Program-made: the position numbers and the translations under genes
The notes under the pieces: generated by a model
What the model saw: only the letters and a program-made list of their open reading frames with translations
Databases searched by the model: none
What the model was told of the DNA's origin: nothing
Assembly: GCA_041559015.1 (NCBI GenBank)
Contig: JBFFED010000002.1
Span: 16,714 to 80,713 of the forward strand
From: COMBO-56-21 sp041559015
Lineage (GTDB): Archaea; Thermoplasmatota; Thermoplasmata; UBA10834
Direction of reading: 5' to 3'
DNA: 64,000 bases
Shown: piece by piece, positions 16,865 to 24,468 of the stretch
How positions within the stretch are numbered: the first letter of the stretch is position 1
How the letters are laid out: the number at the start of each line of letters is the position of its first letter

Positions 16865-17974
16865 TCAGCTGCTCTGTTCGCCAGATCGCGCCCTCAGCCA
16901 GGAAGAGATCTTCGGGCAGACGTCCCTTTGTGATTTGCCGCCGACGAACATTCCAATATGTCCCGTCGGAAAGACCACGACTTCTTTATCTGTGCTCGCA
17001 ACTGCATCGTTGAGCGGCTTGCTGGCAGCGATGGGAACTAGGTGGTCGTACTCCCCCATCACGTTCAGCAGAGGCATTGTGATGTTCTTGAGGTCGACCC
17101 TCTTCCCGTCCAGCATCATTTCGTTCTTTATCAGCAGGTTCTTCTGATAGCAGTCCTTGATGAACTGTCGATACATTTCCCCTGCCTGGTTAGGACTGTC
17201 AAAGATCCATTTTTCCATCCGCAGGAAGTTCTTCACGGCTTCCTCATTCTTGCGCCCGCTGTCTTCGTCATCCCCGTTGCTCTCAATCTTCTCAAAGAAT
17301 ATGACGTACTTGTCTATCAAGACTCTGAAGGGGTCGGTTAGTAGGAAGCCCGTGTTGAGTAGATTCCCAGGTACCATTCCGTATGCATCCACTATCCTGT
17401 CGGCATCTAGGCTCTTTGCCCAGACGTGGAGGAGCCCTTCATCGGTGTCGAAATCGACGGGTGTCACCATTGTTGCGAGGTTCTGGATCTTTTCCGGATG
17501 CAGCGATGAATACATCACCGAGAAGGTACCACCCTGGCAAACGCCGAACAGGGACACTTTCTCAGCTCCGGACAACTCCCTTATCTTCTCGACGGCGTTG
17601 TCGATATACCCGTTCACATAGTCATCGATGGTGAGATACCTGTCTATTCCTGACGGATATCCCCAGTCAATGATGTATACATCGAGCCCATCATCGAGCA
17701 GTTTCTTGACGACACTCTTGTCGGGCTGGAGATCAAGTATGTAGTGTCTGTTGACAAGAGCATAGACGATGAGCACGGGTACTGGATAAGGCTTCTTCAC
17801 TACTGGGATGTAGTGAAGCAGCCTCATATCATCCTGTGTGTAGACGACCTCTGAAGGGGTCATCCCGACCGAGATCTCTGGTGCCTTGAGGAATAGGTCG
17901 AGCATCCTCATCGCCTTCCTGTTGTTCTCTATCAGTTCCGCGAATTCCATAGTTGTCACTATCCGAAACGACAC
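16865..17974 (-). CDS. phaC: Class III-type poly(3-hydroxyalkanoate) synthase subunit PhaC
   Basis: 369 residues, the usual length of class III PhaC. The lipase-like box is GVCQGG with nucleophile Cys146. The other catalytic residues are Asp310 (GEYDHLVP) and His339 (TGHIGMFVG), matching the Cys-Asp-His triad of PHA synthases. VYIIDWGYPSGIDRYLTIDDYV is split around the conserved DWG and is typical. The enzyme polymerises 3-hydroxyacyl-CoA at granule surfaces and needs PhaE, encoded just upstream with a 14-bp gap. GTG 17974 and an ATG eight codons inside are both possible starts. Family confident. Confidence 0.93.
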   Translation of the reverse strand: MSFRIVTTMEFAELIENNRKAMRMLDLFLKAPEISVGMTPSEVVYTQDDMRLLHYIPVVKKPYPVPVLIVYALVNRHYILDLQPDKSVVKKLLDDGLDVYIIDWGYPSGIDRYLTIDDYVNGYIDNAVEKIRELSGAEKVSLFGVCQGGTFSVMYSSLHPEKIQNLATMVTPVDFDTDEGLLHVWAKSLDADRIVDAYGMVPGNLLNTGFLLTDPFRVLIDKYVIFFEKIESNGDDEDSGRKNEEAVKNFLRMEKWIFDSPNQAGEMYRQFIKDCYQKNLLIKNEMMLDGKRVDLKNITMPLLNVMGEYDHLVPIAASKPLNDAVASTDKEVVVFPTGHIGMFVGGKSQRDVCPKISSWLRARSGEQSS

Positions 17975-17988
17975 TCAGGCAGCGTCCG

Positions 17989-18537
17989 TCACTTCCTCGT
18001 TGCGCTCTTTCCCTGATCTCGAACCAACTCTTTCACTTGCTTCTTGAGCAGGTAGACCTCTTTGCTGAGGTCGTCCATCTCCGTCCGCGTGGGAAGATTG
18101 GCGGGTCTGAGGAAATTCTCCTCGATTAGGACCCTCGAGGACTTCTGAAAATCCATCGAATTGGATGTCAGTCTTGCCAGATCCGAGGCAAAGAAGCTAG
18201 ATTTCAGAAACTTCTTGAATGTCTCACTGTATGTCTCCATCCAGAGGTCGTAGTAGCCCTTGTAGGAGGAAGGCGAGACGCCCTCTGCGATCCGCTTCTC
18301 AACCTCCTCCTGGGTTTTCTGGCTGGCTTCCATGAAGGCACTCTGGTAGTTCGCGATGGACTGCGCCCATGCAGCATGCATGTTGATTGTGGCCTCGAAG
18401 TTCTTCCTCAGCCTATCCACGCCTTCGCGAGATGGGCCCATGATGGGCATGTCTATGATTCTACCGTAGGTAGCCTCATAGGCCTTCAGCCAGTGCTCGA
18501 AGAAGTCATGGGATGCTTGTAGATCCGAGCTCTCCAT
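17989..18537 (-). CDS. phaE: PHA synthase subunit PhaE
   Basis: 182 residues from ATG 18537, which lies two bases after the upstream stop (the frame extends to 18579). The C-terminal block FLRPANLPTRTEMDDLSKEV followed by YLLKKQVKEL is the PhaE signature that contacts PhaC. The rest is helical with Trp/Tyr-rich YYDLWMETYSETFKKFL. The short length fits archaeal PhaE better than the roughly 350-residue bacterial form. It would activate PhaC. The gene order PhaE-like, PhaE, PhaC, SDR, SDR is compact and on one strand. Confidence 0.88.
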   Translation of the reverse strand: MESSDLQASHDFFEHWLKAYEATYGRIIDMPIMGPSREGVDRLRKNFEATINMHAAWAQSIANYQSAFMEASQKTQEEVEKRIAEGVSPSSYKGYYDLWMETYSETFKKFLKSSFFASDLARLTSNSMDFQKSSRVLIEENFLRPANLPTRTEMDDLSKEVYLLKKQVKELVRDQGKSATRK

Positions 18538-18539
18538 GA

Positions 18540-19682
18540 TCAAGTCGCCCTCGTCTGACCGAACTTCGCGTCCATCCACATCTTGGTTGCATTCGCATAG
18601 GTGTCCGCCTGAGCCCGTGCTGCCTTCTTGAGTGGGTCTATCAGTATCTTCATGGGCTCTACCGCGGGCATGAGTTCAAAGAAGTCTTTGTACGCCTTCT
18701 CATATGTATCGAACCACTGCCCGTAGAACTCCCTGTAGGATTCCGCCTCGGTCGCGTTGGTGAGTAGATCCTTCATCTTCTCTGTAGTCTTCTCCAACAC
18801 CGTCAACCAGGAATTGTACAGCTCCGTACTGTTCTGCATTCCCTGGAGCATTTCATCGACCATCTCCTTCGACGGCTTCGTGATGTCGGTGGAGAACATC
18901 TTGGCGTATGTCTCTTTGTATGTATTCATCCACTGGTCGTAGAACTCTTTGTACTTCTCCGGACCTGCGTCGCCCTTTGACAGCTCGAAGAGCTTCTCTG
19001 AGAGCTCGAAAGTCAGCTTCTCCCAGGGGGTGTACATGTCCTTGTAGGACTCTCTCCACATCTTCGCCGCTTCTGCGAGGTTCGTGAGATACATGTTCGG
19101 CATGCCCGTGTACGCCTCGAAGACCTCCTTCGTGTTCTTCGATGTCATCATGCCGAGAAACTCATCGAACATCTTCTCATAGGACTTGATCCACATTTCG
19201 TAGGAGTTCTTGTAGTCCTCAGGACTCACGCCACCCAAGAGCATCTTCTGAGTCCTCCTGGAGTTCTCCTCGAGTTCGGCGCTCCACGCCTTCATCAAAT
19301 CCGTTGACTCCTGTGCACTCACGACGAGCATGTCCAGTGTCCTTCTGTCCGTCATTGCCTTCAGCATAGTTGCCTTCTGCATAGGATAGAGTCTGTCAAG
19401 TGTGTCCTGTTGTGTCTTGACCAGTTCCTCGTAGAACTCTCGGTATTTCTCTGGCGATGTCTCCCCTGAGAGCTGCACAGCCTTGTCAAAGAGCTTGCCT
19501 GTAGACTCGATCCAGGGGTTGTACAGGTCTGTGTAGGATTCCTGCCAGACTTTCGACATTGCGCTGTAGCTTTCGGTCCACATCTTGAAGGGGTTCTTCC
19601 GCTCCTCGGTCGATCCCGTTCGGTTCGCCTTGCTCGTTTCTCCCTTCCTGCTCTTAACTGTCTCTGCTTTGTTCTTAGTCAT
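18540..19682 (-). CDS. Repeat PhaE-like / phasin-like granule protein
   Basis: 380 residues from ATG 19682, with GGAGGCG eight bases upstream. It consists of about four degenerate helical repeats of 80-90 residues. Each has a PExY(K/R)E(F/S)Y-x3-W-x3-YE-x2-(F/Y) element, as in SPEDYKNSYEMWIKSYEKMF and GPEKYKEFYDQWMNTYKETY. The same element occurs once in the adjacent PhaE (PSSYKGYYDLWMETYSETF), so the repeats look derived from PhaE. It lacks the PhaE C-terminal LPTR-type block. A scaffold or phasin coating PHA granules is the natural inference. It is the first gene of the operon and highly charged at the N-terminus. Confidence 0.75.
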   Translation of the reverse strand: MTKNKAETVKSRKGETSKANRTGSTEERKNPFKMWTESYSAMSKVWQESYTDLYNPWIESTGKLFDKAVQLSGETSPEKYREFYEELVKTQQDTLDRLYPMQKATMLKAMTDRRTLDMLVVSAQESTDLMKAWSAELEENSRRTQKMLLGGVSPEDYKNSYEMWIKSYEKMFDEFLGMMTSKNTKEVFEAYTGMPNMYLTNLAEAAKMWRESYKDMYTPWEKLTFELSEKLFELSKGDAGPEKYKEFYDQWMNTYKETYAKMFSTDITKPSKEMVDEMLQGMQNSTELYNSWLTVLEKTTEKMKDLLTNATEAESYREFYGQWFDTYEKAYKDFFELMPAVEPMKILIDPLKKAARAQADTYANATKMWMDAKFGQTRAT

Positions 19683-20104
19683 ACTGGTTCGCCTCCACAA
19701 AACTCACAGACGATTATTCAAACCGGGCGAATCCATGTAGCAAAAAAAGCTACGAAGTTCCTAACGGCGATCTAAAACGCATCCTGTTGAATTTCCGCGA
19801 TTTCCAATTCAAGCTATAGTGTTGCCGCTTATAGTCTTTGGCTTCGTACCGAGCAGTCGTCGCAGAAATACGCTGGCAAGGTTTCCCCGGAACATGGGCA
19901 ATCTCAGACCCAGGCAGCGAGATGTACTGATATGAGCTTGTGCTCCGGTTCAATGGCACGCCCTCAGAGATTCCATTGAGGCACAATCACTCGTCAAGCA
20001 CTAGAATAGTCTGTCTCTGTCCATTTCGTCTTCTCACGATGAGATGGGTGTGAATCCGGATGCATAGCCGACTCTGGATAGGAAATCCCTGGTGAGCGGG
20101 CACG
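19683..20104. other. Upstream region of the PHA operon
   Basis: About 420 bases without a supported gene. It contains a 17-base inverted repeat at 19737-19753, a possible TATA box at 19770-19779 (minus strand CGTTTTAGAT), and a weaker hairpin with arms TCAATGG (19950-19956) and CCATTGA (19973-19979). A short minus-strand frame at 19750-19986 has no family features. Confidence 0.5.
19737..19753. promoter_or_regulatory. Perfect inverted repeat before the PHA operon, candidate operator
   Basis: GTAGC, seven A residues, GCTAC: a symmetric 5-7-5 site about 55 bases before the ATG at 19682. It would overlap the transcript start if the TATA-like box at 19770-19779 is used. The T tract (minus strand) is in the loop rather than after a stem, so it does not look like a terminator. 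Confidence 0.4.
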
Positions 20105-20893
20105 TCAGCGAAACTTCTCAACGAGGGAAAGAAGTGCCGTCGCGAATTCTCTGGGCTGGTCAACATAGCCGACGTGCCCGCTCGGAAACATGTGCAAATC
20201 GGTTCTCAGTTGTGTCGCGAGCCATTTGGATGCGCAGAACAAGTGCATAGCCGTCTCTTCACCTGCCGCTATGAGGATGGGGACCTTGGATCCCCTAAGC
20301 GCTTCTGCGTTGGGCTTATAGGAGATGATCACCGGCATCTCCACAGAGAAAATGACATCCCCATTGTCGAAAGCGCGTCGCATCGTGCTCGGGTCCAGAC
20401 CATTGATTGCCTCGTCCTCTTTCATCTCTGTGAACACTCGCAGTGCGTTGCGGGGGCCTCCCTTCGCTACCTTGGCTTTCCAGAAGTCTGCCAGGTCATG
20501 AGCTTGATAGAGAAGCGGCATAAGCGGCGGTTCGTGCGCGATTGCCCCCCGAACTGACAGCGGGTGGCGAACGATGAGCTCGAGCAAGATCATCGCTCCG
20601 AAACTGTTGCCGAAGACGATGGCTGGACTTAGGCGCAAAGTGGACAGCAATTCCGCTGCATCATCCGCCTGCTCCGTAACCGAAGTCGACGTCCAGCCTT
20701 CTGGGCGAGGGCTTCGAGAATTTGCGCGGCGATCATACGTAATGACCGTGAACTGCTCGGCGAGGAGCTCCGCGAGCGGCTCGAACCATCCTGCGTCTCC
20801 CGTGAGGCCCATGATCAGTAGAAGGGGCGGTCCGAAACCTCGTATCTCGTAGTAGATGTGCGTCCCATTGACCTCGGCGAGCCCATGCTTCAT
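20105..20893 (-). CDS. Alpha/beta hydrolase
   Basis: About 262 residues. The oxyanion region is LLLIMGLTGDAGWF, the nucleophile elbow GNSFGA (Ser), a late acid may lie in AAGEETAM, and the catalytic His is in SGHVGYVDQP. Start ATG 20893 has GAGGG nine bases before; an ATG at 20902 is also in frame. Sequence fits the esterase/haloperoxidase-like group, not a known PHA depolymerase. It lies upstream of the PHA operon on the same strand, inside the tRNA-Ala-bounded segment, so a link to PHA turnover is possible but unproven. Confidence 0.85.
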   Translation of the reverse strand: MKHGLAEVNGTHIYYEIRGFGPPLLLIMGLTGDAGWFEPLAELLAEQFTVITYDRRANSRSPRPEGWTSTSVTEQADDAAELLSTLRLSPAIVFGNSFGAMILLELIVRHPLSVRGAIAHEPPLMPLLYQAHDLADFWKAKVAKGGPRNALRVFTEMKEDEAINGLDPSTMRRAFDNGDVIFSVEMPVIISYKPNAEALRGSKVPILIAAGEETAMHLFCASKWLATQLRTDLHMFPSGHVGYVDQPREFATALLSLVEKFR

Positions 20894-21050
20894 CGTCGTC
20901 ATCCCTCTGGCTGATTCGCTTCCGTTCACTTAATGCATTCTCCAGTGTGTTGAGCCGTGGTTGAACCGGAGACACTGGCTGTCTCTCAATCCGGCGATTG
21001 TCACACGTCCGAATCTCTTCTAACGCCCCTATGGCTTCTTCCGAGACTAA

Positions 21051-21125
21051 TGGTGGACCGGGCGAGATTTGAACTCGCGACCTCTCGCATGCCAAGCGAG
21101 CGATCTGCCGCTGATCTACCGGCCC
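21051..21125 (-). tRNA. tRNA-Ala (GGC)
   Basis: Full cloverleaf: acceptor GGGCCGG/CCGGTCC, D arm, anticodon stem CTCGC/GCGAG around loop TTGGCAT (anticodon GGC), five-base variable loop, T stem GCGAG/CTCGC, discriminator A and an encoded CCA. No intron. Its 3' end faces the PHA region, and 3'-end-like copies recur at 14.70 and 13.36 kb in the same orientation, as expected for a tRNA used as an integration site. Confidence 0.95.
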
Positions 21126-21268
21126 ATTCAGGATGCGATGTATATGCTCGGCCTAGTTAAACCTTGCCGATGCGATCGCCTGAAGAGCCCTTCTCTGGCG
21201 ATAAGAATTCACGGTCCGTCCGAGTTGAGTGCAAACTCTGGAAAATGATGTCCTAATGGGTTTCCCCA

Positions 21269-21290
21269 GTCCCGCGGAAACCCGCGGGAC
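21269..21290. terminator. Strong G+C-rich hairpin
   Basis: Nine-base perfect stem GTCCCGCGG/CCGCGGGAC with loop AAAC, about 44 bases after the stop of the small secreted protein gene (minus strand). No T run follows, so it may stabilise the 3' end rather than act as a classical terminator. Confidence 0.4.
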
Positions 21291-21333
21291 GGGATGCGTG
21301 CGCCTGAGAGCCCCTCACGGCTGCCCGCAGTGA

Positions 21334-21600
21334 TTACTCGTCACTGTACGGACAGTCAGGGTTAGGGCAGATGCCGCCGCCACAGGATCCGTCCTGCAAC
21401 TGCTGCTGCACCTGGTCCTGGTCCTTCTCGCCGTCCAGGTCGCCGGTCTGGTTTCCGTTCGAATCAGCCGTTGCAGCGGTCACGGCAAACGCCCCGCTGA
21501 CCACCAAGGCGGCGCAGAACGCAACTGCAATCCAGGCTCTGCTAGCTCTCCTCGCCCCCGATATTCTCTTCACCGGGTCGCTCTCTTGTTCCTTGCTCAT
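21334..21600 (-). CDS. Small exported Cys-rich-tail protein
   Basis: 88 residues: a charged N-terminus, one hydrophobic signal/anchor segment (about residues 22-44, IAVAFCAALVVSGAFAVTAA), an Asp/Gln-rich middle and a C-terminal C-GGG-I-CPNPDC cluster of three Cys. Export is inferred from the signal. The Cys cluster could bind metal or form disulphides outside. No family recognised. It is alone between tRNA-Ala and purF. Confidence 0.6.
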   Translation of the reverse strand: MSKEQESDPVKRISGARRASRAWIAVAFCAALVVSGAFAVTAATADSNGNQTGDLDGEKDQDQVQQQLQDGSCGGGICPNPDCPYSDE

Positions 21601-21808
21601 GTCCTCACTTCCGGGGGCGGGGCCGTCGAGGCGTCTTCATAAGGTTCCTCAGGTCGCAGCCCGTCCGGCTAGGCTAATCCCGCCCGTTAGACGCAGGATT
21701 GGGCAATCAGTGGTAATTGCCTTACGGGACCATTATCAGACGGTGGCACAACCGAGGGATGGCATGGGGCGGATGGAGTGTCAAGAGCCAGGACCATCAT
21801 GAGCCCGT

Positions 21809-23224
21809 CTACGCGAAGGAGTCGAGCTTCTTCTGGAACCGGACCTTCTCCCCGGGCACCTGGAGGGGGTACTCCTCCGTCAGGCAACCAAGGCATAGGT
21901 TGCCCTGGGGATGGCCTATAGAGTCTATGAGTCCCTCGACCGATAAATACCCCATGCTGTCCGCCGTGATCATCTTCCCTATCTGCTCGATGGTCCTCCC
22001 AGTGGCGGCGAACTGCTCTCTCGTCTTCATGTCGATTCCGAAGTAGCACGGGGCCCGGATGGGAGGGGAGCCCACCCGGACATGCACCTCCTTCGCCCCC
22101 GCGTTCCTGACCAGCTGCACGATCTGCCTGATGGTCGTCCCCCGGACGATGGAATCGTCCACGAGTATGACCCTCTGGTCCTTGAGGATGCTCTTGAGCG
22201 GGTTGAGCTTCAGCATCACGTTCGTTGTTCTCTCGGACTGCTCGGGCATGATGAACGTGCGCTCCACGTACCTGTTCTTCATGAGGCCCTCGGAGTACCT
22301 TATGCCGGACTCCTCGGAGTACCCTATCGCGTGCGACCTCCCGGAATCGGGTATCGGCACGACGACATCCGCATCGACCGGCTGCTCCTGGGCCAGCCTC
22401 TGGCCTATCTTGCGCCTGACCTCGTACACGAGCCTGCCATCAATGTTGGAGTCTGCCCTCGCGAGGTATACCCACTCGAACATGCAGTGCGCCTTGCCCT
22501 TCGAGAGCCCAGTCTTGACGGACTTGAACTCGCTCGGGAGGAGCTCGATCACCTCCCCGGGCTCGACGTCCCTCACGAACTCTCCTCCCAGGGTGTCGAA
22601 CACGACGCTCTCGGATGCCGCCGCGGTGCCGTACTTGGTCTTGCCCACGCACAGCGGCCTGATGCCGAGCGGGTCCCTGATGGCGAACACCCGGCTGTCT
22701 ACCATGATGGTCATGGAGTACGACCCCTGGAGCATCGACATCAGATTCTTGAGCGACTTGACGGGGTCGCCCGTATTCGCGATGTCGTTCGCCAGCAGCC
22801 TGACGGCAATCTCGGAATCGGACGAAGTGATGAACGCCCAGCCCTTCTTCTTGAGCTCCTCCATGATCTTGCTGGCGTTCACCAATTCCCCGTTGTGCGC
22901 CAGGGCGATGTCCCCGTAGTTCGTCGAGACGACGATGGGCTGCGCGTTGTCGATGTTCGAGGTGCCGAAGGTGGAGTACCTGACATGGCCTATCCCCAGC
23001 TCGCCTTTCAGGCCCTGGATGTCCTCGGGCTTGAGGGCCTGGTGCGCCAGGCCCATCCCCTTGATCGCCTTGATGCCGCTGCCATGGACTGCGATGCCCG
23101 CGGATTCCTGGCCCCTGTGCTGGAGGACCCTGAGGGCGTAGAAGATGTCAATCGAGACGTTCCTAAGGGAGGCGATGGCGAAAACACCACATTCTTCCTG
23201 CGGATGGTCAGACTCGATTGACAT
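21809..23224 (-). CDS. purF: Amidophosphoribosyltransferase
   Basis: 471 residues from ATG 23224, first step of purine synthesis (PRPP plus glutamine to phosphoribosylamine). The start is set by the short propeptide MSIESDHPQEE before the catalytic Cys in ECGVF, as in processed PurF. The glutaminase domain has LQHRGQES and HNGELVN; the PRTase domain has VILVDDSIVRGTT. Four Cys at positions expected for the 4Fe-4S cluster of the B. subtilis-type enzyme are present (HCMFEWVY, APCYFG, CLGC). It ends the lsm-rpl37e-purF operon; GGAGGT lies just before the ATG. Confidence 0.95.
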   Translation of the reverse strand: MSIESDHPQEECGVFAIASLRNVSIDIFYALRVLQHRGQESAGIAVHGSGIKAIKGMGLAHQALKPEDIQGLKGELGIGHVRYSTFGTSNIDNAQPIVVSTNYGDIALAHNGELVNASKIMEELKKKGWAFITSSDSEIAVRLLANDIANTGDPVKSLKNLMSMLQGSYSMTIMVDSRVFAIRDPLGIRPLCVGKTKYGTAAASESVVFDTLGGEFVRDVEPGEVIELLPSEFKSVKTGLSKGKAHCMFEWVYLARADSNIDGRLVYEVRRKIGQRLAQEQPVDADVVVPIPDSGRSHAIGYSEESGIRYSEGLMKNRYVERTFIMPEQSERTTNVMLKLNPLKSILKDQRVILVDDSIVRGTTIRQIVQLVRNAGAKEVHVRVGSPPIRAPCYFGIDMKTREQFAATGRTIEQIGKMITADSMGYLSVEGLIDSIGHPQGNLCLGCLTEEYPLQVPGEKVRFQKKLDSFA

Positions 23225-23254
23225 TACCTCCCCTGCCCACTGGGAAAGTGCCAC

Positions 23255-23422
23255 TCAATGCAGCTTCGCCCAGTTGTAGCGTCTCATCTTGGCCGTGGCC
23301 CCGAAGCCACAGGAGGCACAGACCTTGTGCCTCACGTGATATGCCCTCTTGCCGCAGCGCCTGCACACTATGTGCGTCTTCCTGCTGCCGCGTTTTCCCA
23401 TCGATGGGGTGCCCTTCGTCAT
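23255..23422 (-). CDS. rpl37e: Ribosomal protein eL37 (L37e)
   Basis: A 55-residue zinc-ribbon protein of the large subunit. It begins MTKGTPSMGKRGSRKTH. The four zinc ligands are CRRC and CASC, and the basic C-terminus ends RRYNWAKLH. Length and sequence are those of archaeal L37e. It lies 11 bp after the Sm-like gene and 30 bp before purF on the same strand, a conserved archaeal arrangement. A longer overlapping frame at 23208-23456 is a shadow of this gene. Confidence 0.95.
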   Translation of the reverse strand: MTKGTPSMGKRGSRKTHIVCRRCGKRAYHVRHKVCASCGFGATAKMRRYNWAKLH

Positions 23423-23433
23423 TCGCCCCTACC

Positions 23434-23649
23434 TCAAGGTGAGATGTAGATAACATTGTCGCCGCGGACGATGGTCGTCTCCATCTTCCGGACCACCTGG
23501 CTATCGTGGGTCTCCTCAGCGTTCTTGAGCACCAGGTTCATGTGCGGGTCGTAGCCGTCCAGGATGCCTCGGTAGCCTCTCTTGCCCTTGAGTTCCACCA
23601 TGACCTGCTGGTTGATCGACTTGTTCAGAACAGCCAGGGGTTTCATCAA
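23434..23649 (-). CDS. Sm-like archaeal protein (LSm)
   Basis: 71 residues, the size of a single Sm fold. Sm1 is visible as VMVELKGKRGYRGILDGYDPHMN followed by LVL, and Sm2 as IVRGDNVIYIS. Such proteins form heptameric rings that bind U-rich RNA. It is the first gene of the lsm-rpl37e-purF operon and has a TATA-like box upstream at 23683-23691. Start may be either of two adjacent ATG codons. Confidence 0.93.
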   Translation of the reverse strand: MMKPLAVLNKSINQQVMVELKGKRGYRGILDGYDPHMNLVLKNAEETHDSQVVRKMETTIVRGDNVIYISP

Positions 23650-23682
23650 ATCAAGTCACCAAGGGCAGGATATCAGGTGCCG

Positions 23683-23691
23683 TACTTAAAG
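23683..23691 (-). promoter_or_regulatory. TATA-like box for the lsm-rpl37e-purF operon
   Basis: Minus strand CTTTAAGTA, about 35-40 bases before the lsm start, with a purine-rich AAAG just upstream that could act as a BRE. Confidence 0.5.
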
Positions 23692-23750
23692 CTTTGCGGT
23701 CGCGGGACAGGGGCCAGTCGGATGACTGGCTATGGCTTTTCCTGGCCCTT

Positions 23751-24224
23751 TCAGAGCTGCACGGTCGTGTCTTCCTTTATCCTGTCGAGGATGAGGTATG
23801 TGTTGCTCCTCTCGACCTCGTCTATCTTGATGAACGCATCCACGATGTTCTTGAGCTCCTCCCTCGAGGAGGCCCTCAAGAGCACTGCGAAGTCAATGTT
23901 CCCGAGCAGGAAGTAGACGGCCCAGACGCCCTGAATCTTGGCTATCTTCTCGCCAATCTTCCGGGAGTACTCGGGCCCGTACCTGCCGGTGACGAGGGAT
24001 ATCGCGAGTATCTCCTTGCCGACCTTGAGCGGGTCCACGTTCGCCTTGAACCCTGTGATCACGCCCTCCTCTATCAGCCTGTTGACCCTGTAGTGGACCG
24101 TGGAGGACGAGAGCCCCGTCTTCTCGCCTATCTTCTTGAGGCTGACGTTGCAGTCCTCTTGAAGCATCTTCAGAATGATCCTGTCGTTCTTGTCAAGTGT
24201 CACCGAATCGTCTTTCTCCGTCAA
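23751..24224 (-). CDS. Lrp/AsnC-family transcriptional regulator
   Basis: 157 residues. N-terminal winged HTH (LDKNDRIILKMLQEDCNVSL, then KKIGEKTGLSSSTVHYRVNRL) and C-terminal RAM-like effector domain (GVWAVYFLLGNIDFAVLLRA). I place the start at TTG 24224, where GGGGGA precedes by six bases; the frame runs to 24290 but those residues are not family-like. It probably binds an amino acid or related ligand. Target not evident; it is encoded by itself. Confidence 0.88.
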   Translation of the reverse strand: MTEKDDSVTLDKNDRIILKMLQEDCNVSLKKIGEKTGLSSSTVHYRVNRLIEEGVITGFKANVDPLKVGKEILAISLVTGRYGPEYSRKIGEKIAKIQGVWAVYFLLGNIDFAVLLRASSREELKNIVDAFIKIDEVERSNTYLILDRIKEDTTVQL

Positions 24225-24468
24225 GGGCGCTCCCCCGATACCTTTCGAAAAGAGTACAACGGATTCGAATTGATAACGCTTTCGATGCACCCCAGTCGAA
24301 CAGAAAGGATTTCAGGGGGTCCGCAATACGAAAAACACGGGTCGATGACGAAAATCAGAGGGAACGCCCCCTGGTATCGATGGAAAACCGTCTAGAACGG
24401 CTCTGGAAGTCCGAATACGAGAATTGCTGTGCCGCGTCTCCCCGGCCACGCATCGAACATCGTTCGGC

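Noticed and set aside
19737..19753. Inverted repeat as a transcription terminator
   Set aside because: The homopolymer tract is in the loop and no T run follows the stem; position upstream of an operon suits an operator better.
19750..19986. Minus-strand frame in the PHA upstream region
   Set aside because: No ribosome-binding site or family-like residues; it covers the inverted repeat and promoter-like elements.
20105..20893. PHA depolymerase next to the PHA operon
   Set aside because: The GNSFGA elbow and length fit general alpha/beta hydrolases; no substrate-binding domain or depolymerase box.
21269..21290. Rho-independent-type terminator
   Set aside because: Strong stem but no U tract on either strand; kept only as a hairpin with low confidence.
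23208..23456. 82-codon frame over the eL37 gene
   Set aside because: It is a shadow in another frame; the eL37 gene at 23255-23422 has all four zinc ligands and the right length.
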